Assembly (NCBI RefSeq): GCF_964340395.1 | Contig: NC_135570.1 | Location: 2,752,001-2,816,000, forward strand | Length of the DNA: 64,000 nt | Direction of reading: 5' to 3' | Source: Glandiceps talaboti | Lineage: Eukaryota > Hemichordata > Enteropneusta > Spengelidae | Part shown: positions 1 through 12,900 of the stretch, piece after piece | How the letters are laid out: each line of letters begins with the position of its first letter | Position numbering within the stretch: the stretch's first letter is position 1 | The notes under the pieces: model-generated | The model's database searches: none | The model's input: only the letters and a program-made list of their open reading frames with translations | What the model was told of the DNA's origin: nothing | Translations under genes and position numbers: made by a program

Positions 1-431
1 AATACTAGGATTGTGAGGGGAAAAAGATGATGATGTGCAAGCAGATGAAACTGTCATATCTTCATTGCACAAGAGTAAACAAACATCTAAACATCAAACA
101 TGTATGAAACATGGAAGAAAAGTTTGTGTGAAATCAAAAGCATGCAGAAAAAAACAAAGTAAATTCTGGATTGTTCATAGAGGGCACTAACACTCAAAAA
201 TGACAAAAAGACACAGTATACCACTTCATTCACATTTTTAAACAATTCTTAATGCATTGTATTGATCATCAATATGCAAATAAATATATTATTTATTTTC
301 AAATGTTCAACGTAAATATACATTTCGATATTTGCCGATGTAAAAATGGTAAAAGAAATTATATGCAAATAAAGAAGTATACTGTGAGAAGATATCTTAA
401 AAATTACAATGTTCTAATTCTGTCATATTAC

Positions 432-2404
432 CTTTCTCTTTCCTGCATTGATTTAGTCATTTCACCCTTGTTGCGGGTACGTAAATGCTGTTCTAGTTCC
501 TTTCTGCGTGCTTCCTCCTGTTGCCTTCGTTCATGTTCCCTTTTTGCGGCATCTTCAGCCTGGCGAGCCTCTTCCTTTGCCTGGCATTACAAACAGGAAT
601 TATTAAGAATGAAAAAATTGAACCTCTAGTTAACCTAGACTAGAAGTATCTGTATGGAATTCCAATGTTCAGTTGAAGTAGATATAAAACGTCACAAATT
701 TGACTATCAAGTAGGATTTAGAGCTACTCAGCTTGGTACCACATGCCAACCATATTCTTTAACATACCTAACCACGGATCTCCCCTAATACAGTCATGCT
801 AATACAGATTGTGAACTTTAAACTAGGAATCACTAAGTTGGTTTTTTCATTGGTGTAGGGTCTAAGGTTTTTTTCTATCTTATCTCTTGTTGGCTGAGAA
901 TCAGTTGGTTTGTTTTATCATATCTTGTATAGTTTGGTTATCAGTTTGTTTGTTTTATCTTATCTTGTATAGTTTGGTAATCAGTTTGTTTGTTTTATCA
1001 TATCTCAAGTCAGGTTAACTATTCAATACATAAAGAGATAATGAGAACACTTCACACAAAAAGTCAACTGAAGTGGCACAAACTAGTTAAACTTGCAGAT
1101 ACAATCAAATTTCATAGAAATTCAACTGATGTTCAAATAACATCAAGTGCAGGCATGTGTAACTGAATTATTACTTTGACCTTGACTTGTCTCATAAAAC
1201 TCCCTCCCACACAATCAACACAATGCCACCCTACCCTCCATTCATTGTCAGTAACTTTTACCTCCAAAACTGTGTTAACATTGTTCAAATACCATTCAGG
1301 CTTTTCTATATCCCATGGGAAATATTTGCATTTGTTGCTATTGTTTGCCTATTTTCTGCTTTCCAGCCCAGTGAGTTACTAATACTGCTATTATTTTATT
1401 TGATGTGGTCTCTTCACATCACTGCTTCCAAGTTCCAGTGTAAAACTTCAAAGTTTGATACATTCTACACTTTACTTAGCGTTGTTCGACCAAGTATATA
1501 TTTTCTGGGGCACATTTTTCCCCTAAACTGTCACTGTGAAAGGGGACAATGTGTCTTTACGTAACTGGTGGTGCGTATTTGTCTATAGTTACAAACAACG
1601 CATTTACAATGTGATCTTTCACAGAGACTGCTAACACACAAAACCTGTCGTGAAACCACCGAGACAGGATAGCAAACAAACTTCACACAGAGCGCTTTTA
1701 GCAGCAACAGTTTATTATTGACTACATGTATACGAATTCCACTAACTGTATTGGAAGTCCATTTAGACGAATTAATTGTTTTGTGGGCGGATACCACAGG
1801 AATGATTAGCAACGACTGTGAGATTGTCAGCGTTTACAATCCTGTTTGACGTAAAAGGCATAAAACCCCCGCTGTGCCGACTTAATGTTATGTTAATATC
1901 ACACTCCCCTGGGGAATACTAGTCCACGATAGGTTATATTTTTTTGTATGATAATACCACATTCGACGATATTTTAAAATTGTAACACCATAATCCAACC
2001 GTGACTAGTGCTTTATGTTTATCAATAAACACTGTACACGAAACTTCGCGTTGCATCGATCGATAAAATTAATAAATAAAACGCTAGGCTAAGTCGTAGT
2101 CCACATTAATTAGGCATAATTTGTTAGGTATTGTCCAGCTAAAAAACAAGCGCATTTTCAATCGAGTACTTTTCCCGTTAAAATACATTTTCTGTTATTT
2201 CATTTAGAAACACGATATTTAATGCTAGATCTATTTTATATAAAATATAATAATGTGATATTTGTTAACATACACCTGTTGCTGTAATAAAGTCAAAGCG
2301 GACGCACTCACCATAGAGTCTTCCAGACGATCTATCGCCGCATGTTTGCGGTCGATGATTCGCTGTTTTCGTCTGGCTTCCCAGTGATATGCGCTTTGGC
2401 TCAT
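432..2404 (-). CDS. Coiled-coil protein, first two coding exons (partial)
   Basis: Two exons on the minus strand join in frame: exon 1 is 2404-2312 (ATG at 2404, 31 codons, ends at gtgagt) and exon 2 is 580-432 (49 codons plus 2 nt, acceptor ccag, donor gtaata). The 80-residue product begins MSQSAYHWEARRKQR and is almost entirely charged: Glu, Arg, Lys, Gln and Ala, with heptad-like spacing and no membrane segment, as expected of a long coiled coil. The open donor after exon 2 shows that the gene continues beyond position 1. I do not recognise the family; ciliary or cytoskeletal coiled-coil proteins often look like this, but that is only a guess. The ATG was chosen because it is the only one upstream in this frame near a CpG-richer stretch (2280-2640) that could be the promoter. 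The intron (581-2311) shows nothing recognisable besides AT-rich sequence and a short repeat of TCAGTTTGTTTGTTTTATC at about 900-1010. Confidence 0.6.
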
Positions 2405-3144
2405 CTTAATGACTTTGACTGTGGATTACAGAGGTTTAAAAGGATATTATGTGGGAAAATCGGCTCGATTTTCCAGAGATACGCCTCAATACTGTAGTGC
2501 TTGGTTCGCAAACGATGTTGGGTGTCTGAACGCCGACAGGCTTCAGATGACACTATGGCAACAACCTTGGAAATTAGAACGCATGCGCGACAAATGTCAA
2601 CATAAACGCAGAAACTAAAGGGGGCGCGCTCATACAACGACTGACGGTACATGTGTATAGTAGGAGATCACTTTATTGCAAATTGCGCACATTTCTAAAA
2701 GTGTGAGGATATAAGCTCATATTAAAAGAATTTATCCCGAAACGTTAGCTTTTATTCTGTTCCATTTAGTTATTTTGAGAGTGGACATCCCCATTTGTAC
2801 CGAGTTTCTTTATTTTGATACCTATATTTCATTCGTTTACAGTCGTTTTTTTTTCGGGAGTGATCGCCTTCTTTCCCGGAACAACAAAATCGAAAACAGA
2901 ATCGGAAACAAAACGACAATGAAGGAATGATCATGAATATAGGCAGATAAAGAAACATACCCTTATTCATCATATCATGATGTTACTGGGCAACTTTTTT
3001 AAAGGAAAGTCTTACTATAATTACATGTAAACTTAGAACAGAGAGATTTATCTATCGAGCTTTATTTTTTGTTCACCCGAACAGAATTGTGAAGCCAAAA
3101 AGTCAAGTCTCTGGGTAAATGAAGATGAGCTGATGTAATGTAAT

Positions 3145-3415
3145 GTGTTGTGTTGTGTTGTGTTGTGTTGTGTTGTGTTGTGTTGTGTTGTGTTGTGTTG
3201 TGTTGTGTTGTGTTGTGTTGTGTTGTGTTGTGTTGTGTTGTGTTGTGTTGTGTTGTGTTGTGTAGTGTAGCGTTGCATTGCTTTCTATTCTATTCTATTC
3301 TATTCTATTCTATTCTATTCTATTCTATTCTATTCTATTCTATTCCATTCCATTCCATTCCATTCCATTCCATTCCATTCCATTCTATTCTATTCTATTC
3401 TATTCTATTCTATTC
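3145..3415. repeat. Adjacent (TGTTG)n and (TCTAT/TCCAT)n microsatellites
   Basis: About 23 units of TGTTG run from 3145 to 3260. After a 20-nt junction the tract switches to TCTAT units from 3283 to 3415, with an internal block of TCCAT units in the middle. The open frames across both tracts are artefacts of the repeat. Confidence 0.95.
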
Positions 3416-4364
3416 ATCTGGTTCCATAACAAATTGAAACAAAAGCTTTGAATCTGAATTTATATATTAAGGGGTTGATAACCTTCGGTGTATTTTTTGA
3501 AAGCCACAAAAAGTATACGTACTTTGAGTATTATTTAGCAATGAGTAATTTATAAAGAGTGAATGTGGTATAAATGTATAGTGCACGTGTATTGGTAAGA
3601 TTACGTGTAATAAATGGAGCTATATATATCAATCTACTGCTATTGTATGGAATGGAGCATTAGTTGTTTGACATTATTAGTTGATAAAAACCAATATAGA
3701 GATAGTAAAAATTATAATTATGTAATAAATATCAAAAAAAGAGACGTTAAATCATTCGTCTGATTCATACATATGTGCCTTGGGCCGGGGGGGGATAACT
3801 ATGTGTGTAAAATGACACGATCGAGGGCCTTGGGGGAGGGGGAGGGGAGCCGACACATTCAAACCCAAATTCAAGTTGCACTCTAACCAAACACCCGTAG
3901 AAGGAGATCCTTTCTCATACCAACTGTATCACACAAAATACCAGTAGCACTAGTATTAGTCTACGATATGCAGATGACAGTTCGTATAGAATGATAAGCA
4001 TATCAGCATATTATATATATGGTCCTACATGCAAAACCTGATATTTATCAAATTGAAATATTTGTTTTTGAGAAGTTAAATCTTACTTTTAAATTGTAAG
4101 CATAATTTTGAAAATTACAGAAATATTCTGAGCTAAAATTAATAACTGGTCCAGTTAGACAGGTTTTCCAAAATCCAGACCCAGAAAACGTACTTAAAAT
4201 ATCGTAGTAACAATTTAGAGGACTATGAACCATCTGGCATACAAAACTGACTATGTTCTTTATTTACCTGTTGATTTATTCTACATTTCCCTTTGATCAC
4301 ATGACTGTATTTCCTTTTGTTAGGACATGCGTGGTTAATTTGTTAGTAATCGTGTGTTTGTCAT

Positions 4365-4495
4365 AACTTGAAGATGGTGTGCTAAACACACCGAAACGTC
4401 GCTTATTAGTATATATAAGCATAAAACTATTGCGCTCTGCCACTGCGGTATACATGGTATAGAGCACTGTCTTTAGCAGATTGATACTCACCGAG

Positions 4496-4591
<96 letters not shown>
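4365..4591 (+). mobile_element. Possible Penelope-like element end with hammerhead-like hairpin and TA tail
   Basis: At 4369-4402 the text reads TTGAAGA, then a 6-bp stem (GGTGTG/CACACC) with a CTAAA loop, then GAAACGTCG. This resembles a hammerhead core (CUGANGA - stem II - GAAA) with the first core C replaced by T and an extra T before stem II. About 95 nt later a pure (TA)n tract runs from 4497 to 4591. The same order, ribozyme motif then TA array, occurs at the Penelope-like copy near 50.5 kb. No coding part is left, so this is at most a short non-autonomous or 5'-truncated relic. Confidence 0.35.
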
Positions 4592-4593
<2 letters not shown>

Positions 4594-6504
4594 ATGTTTA
4601 TTCATAAAAGGCCATCCACTGTCCCATGACTTGTGTGACTTGATAAATCAAATATTTTATGAATACTTGATTTATCAGGCCCCTACACTAGGCAGTTTAT
4701 GAAATCTGATTTATAACGAACTTTTCGTTTAAATGTTACCGTAAACAAACGAAATATATAAGTATAAATCGCTCGGTCTATTCTGTGTCATTAGTTTATT
4801 ACCATACTCATTTGAGTGAAGCATGATATACTGGCTTTATCGTCATATGACACGCAAACGCAGGAGTGTGATGGCGCGAAGCCCGCCCGCATGCATCACA
4901 TGGGGACATTTGGAAGGTCTTGAACGGATTTCCCACTCTGCACTGCAGGGTTGGGGATGCGTCTTTGACTCGAAAAAGACGTCAGTTGTGCGCACAGTGC
5001 ATGTGCCTCTATCTGCATCTTGACAAACACAAACGCGATTTACTAAAATTACACTACGTATTCCATGAAAATTTAAAGTTTAAACCTTTAAAAGAGCTTT
5101 ATAGTAAGTCAAAAGGTGAGTGTAATCAATGTTGGCTAATTTTATCTTTGCATCGTCAATAAGGACGCCGATTGACTTGACGACATGGCATGGACACTAC
5201 ACGCCGAGTCATTTGCTCTTCCTGTATTCTTTTTGTCTAGAAATTGCGTAGTTTTTTTCCAGAGGTCTGTCGTTTCCGACTCGATGACGTCTTAATTTTT
5301 CGTCCATCTCTGTGGTACGATTTTTCGGTGTAACTTTATTTTCGGTTTCTTTTCATTTGCCGGTATCGGGGTGTTTTCTGCTTGTCACCAACATGTATGA
5401 AGTGCGCCATTTTGCGTTCAGACCCCATTCATTCGGCATTGTTTTCGTTCGAACAAAACCATACCAAGTTTGTTAAGTTTTTTAGCAACGTTGTTGACCA
5501 ACATAACAGGATCTAAAAAGCAAACGGTGTCCATAAATTTCAGAAATGTGCTATCAGATTTGCCGAAAATTGCCTGAAAGTTTACGTAATTGATCTCCAT
5601 TTTAGGGGAAGTATTATTTCGAAAGAATTCAGAAATTCATGACGTTCCGCCCCAAATGACCTTCAGTCGTAGACAATATCGCCAGAATCGTCATTTTTTC
5701 GGTCAGTTTCTATTTTCATTCGATTTTGTGTAGTTCTGTCGTTTGATCGCCGTATCGACCAATTTTACGCAGCAATGTGATCTATTTTTCGTGAAGGAAC
5801 GCGACCATGACGTTTCTAGAACAATACACGGGCACACGTGTTTCTGACATTTGTTTGACATATTTGAGATGACGATATGTTGATAGTGGTCGTTATCTCG
5901 TCTAATGGCTACCGTCAAACACAGCAGTGAAGGTGATGAGGAAAATACACGTTCGTCAAAGTACGATTTTGGAGGGCTTCTTGAAAGAAAAAACGGGATT
6001 CAACAGCTGTGTAGCGGTGTCATGGCTGTCATAATGACCCCGATGAGTGTCTTTGACTCACTGGCACTGGCAGCCATGATGTTGATGATAGTGATGGCTG
6101 GCTCCACCTGTTCAAATGTCATTCTGTGACCTTTTACCAGGTCATCTTGTCTGACCAGTGTTTTAATAGAGCATGAATACAGACTATTCCATCCTATATT
6201 ACACATGTAACCTAGTCAGGAGCACAACTCAGTAATGCTTGAATTACAGTGGTGGAATGGTTTTATCACTGCAAATGGGATGGATAGTATGTATGCTTTT
6301 GTAAGTTTCCCTGACACCATGTGATATGCAAGTAATAATCATGGCAGTATCAGAATACACTGTCTACTGGAACTAAGTTGTTCACCATGGGTTATCTGGA
6401 GTATTTGATCATCAGGATGTATTTTGATGTGATAATACAATTCCTAAACTGTGTATAAGCTTTTGCACAATCCAAACAGCATTTTGGGAAGATGTCAGTG
6501 GTGT

Positions 6505-6698
6505 AAAGATGCCATCCAAACCAATGCATATAAAGATTTGTGTAAATATTGCAACACTAGACATGGTTTCCTAACCAGCCGTGATGACATGATTTGGGAA
6601 TAAAGATGCCATCCAAACCAATGCATATAAAGATTTGTGTAAATATTGCAACACTAGACATGGTTTCCTAACCAGCCATGATGACATGGTTTGGGAAT
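6505..6698. repeat. 97-bp tandem duplication
   Basis: Two nearly identical 97-bp copies in direct tandem (each containing GATGCCATCCAAACCAATGC), differing at a few positions. Non-coding, upstream of G3BP. Confidence 0.9.
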
Positions 6699-7680
6699 GA
6701 TTATGTGTATATTCCCGCCATGACTGAAGACTACGTAATCTGTCTGGTCAAAGCTGTTACAGCAAGTGAGCTCAGTGTTCAGTAACACATGTACTTGCTG
6801 GTTAGAGACAAGAGGGAGAATATTTGAGGAACTTTAAGTGTGCTAAGCTTGGTGGTACCATTGTTACTATGTCCAAAGAGAACCCTTGTGCATCACAGAT
6901 GTTTGTTTAATTGTTTACTTGAGATTATCTGGGGTTATGAAATATCAAAAGTATTTCAAAATGAAGGTTAATGAAAGGTACTGAGCTGATAGGAATCTAG
7001 TCATATCTAAAACTTTAGAAATTGGATGGTTCATGGAGCTCTTGTATGGCTTCACAAGTTGATACATAGCACATGAAGGCAACAGATAGACATACACTGA
7101 ACTCCAAGCCAGTTTGACATACCACTGTTGTGAAGCTCAAACAGTTTCTGCCATTTTGATCCATGGCAAAACATTTTGTTTTTTTTATCAAAGGACATGA
7201 TTTTGACAAGCATATTACACAAATATGGATCAATGCAGAACATATATTTTGAAATTGAGACTTATTGTGGGAGTGTTTCCTGTAAGCCAGTTTGTTTTGT
7301 TGTCTGAGAAAGCACTTTCTAATGACACCAGAATTTGGAGTCTTCCTATTCCCTACTATGAGGTGATTTGTAAGAAAACCCAGCTTGTATAATTTTTGAC
7401 CCACTGGAGAAAATGTTCACCGAAGGATGGCACACGAGTGAGGAATAGGAGAATGGTAAATTTGGTGTCACAAGAAATGACTGCATCCTCAACATGTTAC
7501 CGTTATTATAGTGATAGATATACAAGTTGGAAGAGTAGATAGTTGTAATTGCTACGTATGATCAATGTTTAGCACTTTTTGTTCAATTTATATTAATAAC
7601 TTGTATTTCATTTTCCTTAAGTCCAGTCGTTTTTAACATACCAATGCCATTTTCTTTTCAGTTTTTAAAGTTTATCGGTC

Positions 7681-9905
7681 ATGGTCATGGCAACTCCAAG
7701 TCCCGAGTGTGTAGGACGCGAGTTTGTCAGACAGTACTACACGCTGCTGAACGAAGCACCTCTTCATTTACACAGGTAGGTGTGCATGCTTTCATTGATT
7801 TGCAATTTTTCAACACACAAGGCAAAAACCATGTAACTGGCACACTGCTGGTATGAATGCAACTGATGTACAGAAGAACAAAATGTTGTCCTTGTGACCC
7901 ATATTTTGATATTTGGCAGGGTTATGATAAAGGTAGACAGTTGCTAATAGACCTGTTGCTGGCATTGTGCGTCTCTCCATACAATGTCGTGTATTGTGTA
8001 CGCACTGAGGGGCTTGCACACACTACTCAAGGGATGGTTGTCACCTGACCGTGCCCTTGGTTCACCTGTAAAAGCACTGGTACACCTGTAAAATTCCTCT
8101 CTGTTTGATGGCCTTTAGTATTTGTTCTGTAAATCACTCATAATCAGAGGTCAACATGTCTTACCATCATTTCCTGGCGAAAATGTTATTTCAAAACGTA
8201 ATTAAGACAAAACAAGACTAAATGTAACAGCATAAGCGACGTCCTCTTGCATAATGCATCTTGGAACTGGAAGATCGAGTATAGGTGTATGCTAGTATGT
8301 TTGTATAGAATACATCATTTGAAGTATACTCAAGTTCTTAGGTGAATGTTAGAGATGAGAATGTGTACAGAATTTGTGTTACCTCAAATTGACAAGAGAA
8401 TGAGTCAACCTTGTTCTATTGGGACACTAGCATGAGTAAAATGCAATTGTAGACTTTGAGACTTTTCCAGTGTGTCCATAGAAAACTGTGAAGAGACACT
8501 GTGATGTGGTTTTAGAGTATGTAGTACACTTCCACATGACGAAAAAATGACATCATTCTACATGTCATCAGCCGATTAGACATCCTTATAAACAAAAAAA
8601 TGTCAAAATTCTATATCAGGTAATAAATACGGTAATATGAATTCAGGGTGCTTCTACAATCAAAATGGCACCTACATTGTTAAGTGGGGAAGAGGTGAAC
8701 GGTCGGCTTTCTGCTAGCCGCTTCTCTGGTCGACTATTTTATTTTGGTTAAGAAAGTAGATCGTGCATAAACATGTGATGGCAATAAAAGACTTGTCAAA
8801 AATTTCTGCCACGCTTAGGAAATAGGAATATTAAATGGTTTCAGTATGAGGAAGGGAATGTAATCAAATATTAGCTTCCCTAGATCCTGTAAATCTAAGA
8901 GGTTAAAACTGCTGTCAAATAGAAACAAATATCTCTTTACGTTGTACTGGGATCATGTTTGCAACAAAACAGCTGATAAACAAAGATATAGTGGCAAGGA
9001 TATGGTGTAATAGACCATGATAACCATCATAACCAGGTCAGTATGTCTGGCCAATATTATTTTTGTTTTCTATAATAACTTTGTTTAGAAACATAAATAC
9101 CATTTCCATTTATGACAATCAAATGAATAAAAAGTAAATTTCATCAGAGACAGGTATTTTCAGATTCTAAATTTGTATCAAATCTGTCAAAATAAAATGG
9201 ATGGTATATATGTTGTGTAGCATAGCCAGTAATGTTAGGGTTAGGGATTTTGAAAACTGCTTATATGAAGAAATAGTCATTAGTTTTGTTCAGTGCAAAA
9301 ATCTTTTATGAAAAACAGGACCCAACTGTGCGTGAAATTTTGATTGCACTGAAAAGTTGCAGGAGGAAGGTGAAATTTGTTACAAGTGAATGTAGTGTAC
9401 TTGATGTTGAAAGAGTGACTTTTAATATCAACAGTTGTGTTGGATAGAATATAGCTGTAATAATCCCATTTTATTCCTGATTTGTGTCCTCGTTCTTTAA
9501 AAATTCATTCAAGAGATGTTGTTCAAGTGAAAGTTGGAGCTAGCACAAATCATATGGTTGTTGATTATAATAAAACACCCATTTTATTCTTAAGAATGTA
9601 ATTTTGTGCATATAAGTGCAGCTACTTGCTTATGTCAACAGCTGTTCATGACTGGACAGTTTAAAGTGTTCCTGCTTTGTTACATGTAACAGCCTGAAGT
9701 AAGAAGGATGTTGTTCTATGTTTCCTTTTACTAAACAATATCCTTGTAGAAAAAACAACAACACCTACTTGTACAAGAATGAATAGGAGTGGCCTAACCA
9801 ACAAAATGTAAACACTCGTATCAAAGCTATGGAGTTGAAGGTTAGTTAGGGATGGTATAGGCATAGACCCGGGGTGGTGTTGGTGTGTGGGTGGCAGGTG
9901 TGTGT

Positions 9906-9936
<31 letters not shown>

Positions 9937-12900
9937 GTTAGACCCCTTAGCTTGAACCAGATTTGCATCATTTTTAGCAATGAACAGCAACTGTTCTACA
10001 CTTGTTACATTTCCCCCTTCCCCATCCCGTCTGCCCACCATACCCCTCTTTCATGGTACTCCCCTTTCACCTCACTATACACCATCCAAACTGCTATAAA
10101 TCATAATGAAATCACAGTATATGCACAAAATGGTCATATATAGTGTGTACAATTATAAGTTGTATGTTTGTGTTTTGTTTGCAGATTTTACAGCAATAAC
10201 TCGTCATTTTTGCATGGTGGTGTTGATCATGAAGAACCTGTTATCGGCCAGGCAGTAAGTTTTACTTTTATAGTTGACAATAGCGCCCTCTATCAACAAA
10301 ATAGCATTGGCTTTGACAGCTGTCTTTAAAATGTCTGACCATGACCATCTTTGCAGAGAAATACTATAAACTGTGATATTTTCACTCATTTTACCAGAAA
10401 CCAATAATGCAAAAATAATGTTTTCTTGTACATGAACACAATGTACCAGTCTGGTACTGAGTAAAGATCAGTCTTTTGGTTTCTAAGTATCAAGAAATCT
10501 CCTCACTTGTCACAGGTGTTGTGTCATGTTTGGCACATGATATGATGTACAAATGGTACTCATAAGACAAACTGTAATACTTGGTAATAACCTCATAGTA
10601 TCACTAAGTTCTATGACAAAATATAGGTTCACAGCTAAATTTCAATCCAAATAGAAAGTAGTGTTTCCAGTGTACAACCTTGGCCAACTAATCACCTGTT
10701 TAGGCTGTAATAGCCATCCATTATCAACTGACTAAATTTGAGGAATCTTGTTTATGGCAGAAATATTCCGTAAGAGTCGGGGTATTCATGCCATACTATA
10801 GAAATCAGCTAAACCCTTGTAAAGGCAGTAAATGTTTCATCATATGCCCATTCCAAAGTGTCGTAATGAGTGACCACTGCCATTCATACTATCTAGGAGG
10901 GTAATAAAGTTTATTGTAAATTAAGAACATAGAACAACTATCTGTTTGTTATTTCTTTGCTCCAATATACTTTATAAGGAATACAAGGATGGGGAAATTC
11001 AACCTGTTTTATATTCTAACCCAATGTACTCACAATGGAAGCCAGCTGACATGAAACAAAATGTCATCTGGCTCAATAAAAATCTTAGATGTTATCATCT
11101 TGCTTGGCAATATTCTTACTGACACTACTTGCTTTCATTGTCTTGTACGATGACAGAGCTTTCCAACATTACTACATTTCATTTGTGTGAGCGATGGTCA
11201 TTATAGCAGATCATATATATTGTACAGATTTTCAGGAATGTTGGTGAAGTAAGATGTAACACTTGTGCTTACATGTTTGGCGAGCCAGACAATAGGGTGT
11301 AGTAGCAATGCTCATAACACTTTTGTGAACCAAAGTCAGACGATAGTGTCCAGTAGCAATGTTTATAAGATTTTTGTCCACAATAAGATTTAACATTAAT
11401 AGTTATCAAGTCTGACAATAAAATAAACCATTGTTAGTAAGATTTTTGTCCTCGCCTTTGTTTTAACTGGACTGGCTTCTATTGTGTTAGTCATATGGGA
11501 TAATCTACAGAACTTGTCCTAATATCTGACATGATAATTGTAAAAAAAGACATAATTTTCCCTGAGGTCTCTAAATAATGTATTATCATGTAGTAATGAG
11601 TATGAATTGATTCTATTGGTGCTGTAGTGTGATACAGAAAGTAGAAATTTAAGCCAGACTGCTAAGTGTGCTAGAAATTGTTTTATTGTATTGAATTGGG
11701 TCAAGTACCATATGTCTTCATGACTGGACAATTATCATTGAAGGATGTCTGGAAATGTAATTTGAAAACACTGAAGTTTTGAAATACCAGTTAGAACACG
11801 TAGTAATTTCTCCCCAGAAAAAAAATGCATTCATTTGAAATATACATAAATGGACATATCTATTTTTAGTGTCTCATAAAATAGTTGATGGAATCCACTG
11901 TTGTATAAATGTGGTAAATGTACGAGAATATTGTGATCCTGTCCATGTTGTAGGGTATAAGATTGCACCCACACGTTTCCTGACAACAAAGATAGATTTA
12001 TATCATGTTAGATTCTATTGATATTCAATTCTTTGGGCTGTCATATTTTTTGACAAAGAACATTTGATGCTATGGCCAGTGGTAAGAGGTTAAAATGTAG
12101 ATGCTGAGGGGGGCGTTGATACAGCTAAAACATGCAGTGTCTGCCAGAAGGCTACATGTATGTAATATATACAGTTACAATCAAAGTTGATCATTTTACA
12201 AGATTAAGTTGTTGCTTTACTTGATAGATAACAACACTTTTACTGCTGAACACAGTATGGTTTGTTATTGAGGAAAGTTTCATTGATAGATAACACTTTC
12301 ACTACTGAACACAACGTGATTGTTATTGAGGAAAGTTTCATTGATAGATAACAACACTTCTACTGCTGAACCCAGTATGGTTATTTAGGAAAATCTCAAA
12401 AGCTGAATGAATCGTGTAAACAAAACTCTCTTCAATCACGATCCTTTCGTGTTCAGCAATAAAATTGCTCAAGTCTAAGTAAAACAACAATCTGAACTTG
12501 CCAAATGATCACATTGAAATGTATATGTTATGTAGTCTTCTGGCAAACACTCTGTTTTAGCTGTAAATAAATGTATATATTATATTCAGTTTCCTGGAAA
12601 ACTCTCGGTTTTAGTTGTAAAAGTTTTCAGTGTTTCCTGTACATTCACTCAGTTGTAATTTTGTATATAAACCCCAGTAGAAATCATCACGAATGTGTTG
12701 TAAATTTTGGAGATTTCACCCCGTCATTTACCCTCCATAAAAACCCACGAGTCCATTGATTGTAAATGAAGAGAGGGACAGGTGTAATAATGATTTATTT
12801 GCTTTGAAATAACTCCTTTGACTTAATGGATACAAAGGGGTGGATACAAAGGAAACACTGACTAATAAATTGTATTTTGAAAACTTGCTAGTATAAAGAA

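Larger units (their letters stand above)
2405..7661. other. Intergenic region between the coiled-coil gene and G3BP
   Basis: No convincing protein gene is seen here. The region holds a pair of pentanucleotide microsatellites (3145-3415), a retroelement-end-like hairpin followed by a TA array (4365-4591), a CpG-richer stretch around 4840-5900 that may include the G3BP promoter and non-coding first exon, and a 97-bp tandem duplication (6505-6698). Open frames at 4823-5162 and 5905-6129 have no recognisable domain. A good acceptor (tttcttttcag) ends at 7661, just 19 nt before the G3BP ATG, which implies at least one upstream non-coding exon that I could not place with confidence. Confidence 0.5.

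Noticed and set aside
1187-1564. 125-codon open frame with hydrophobic stretches
   Set aside because: T-rich sequence gives Phe/Leu/Ile runs by chance. No family motif and no splice-consistent partner was found.
4823-5162. Open frames in the GC-richer stretch upstream of G3BP
   Set aside because: No recognisable domain, and they overlap in conflicting frames. More likely promoter or UTR sequence.
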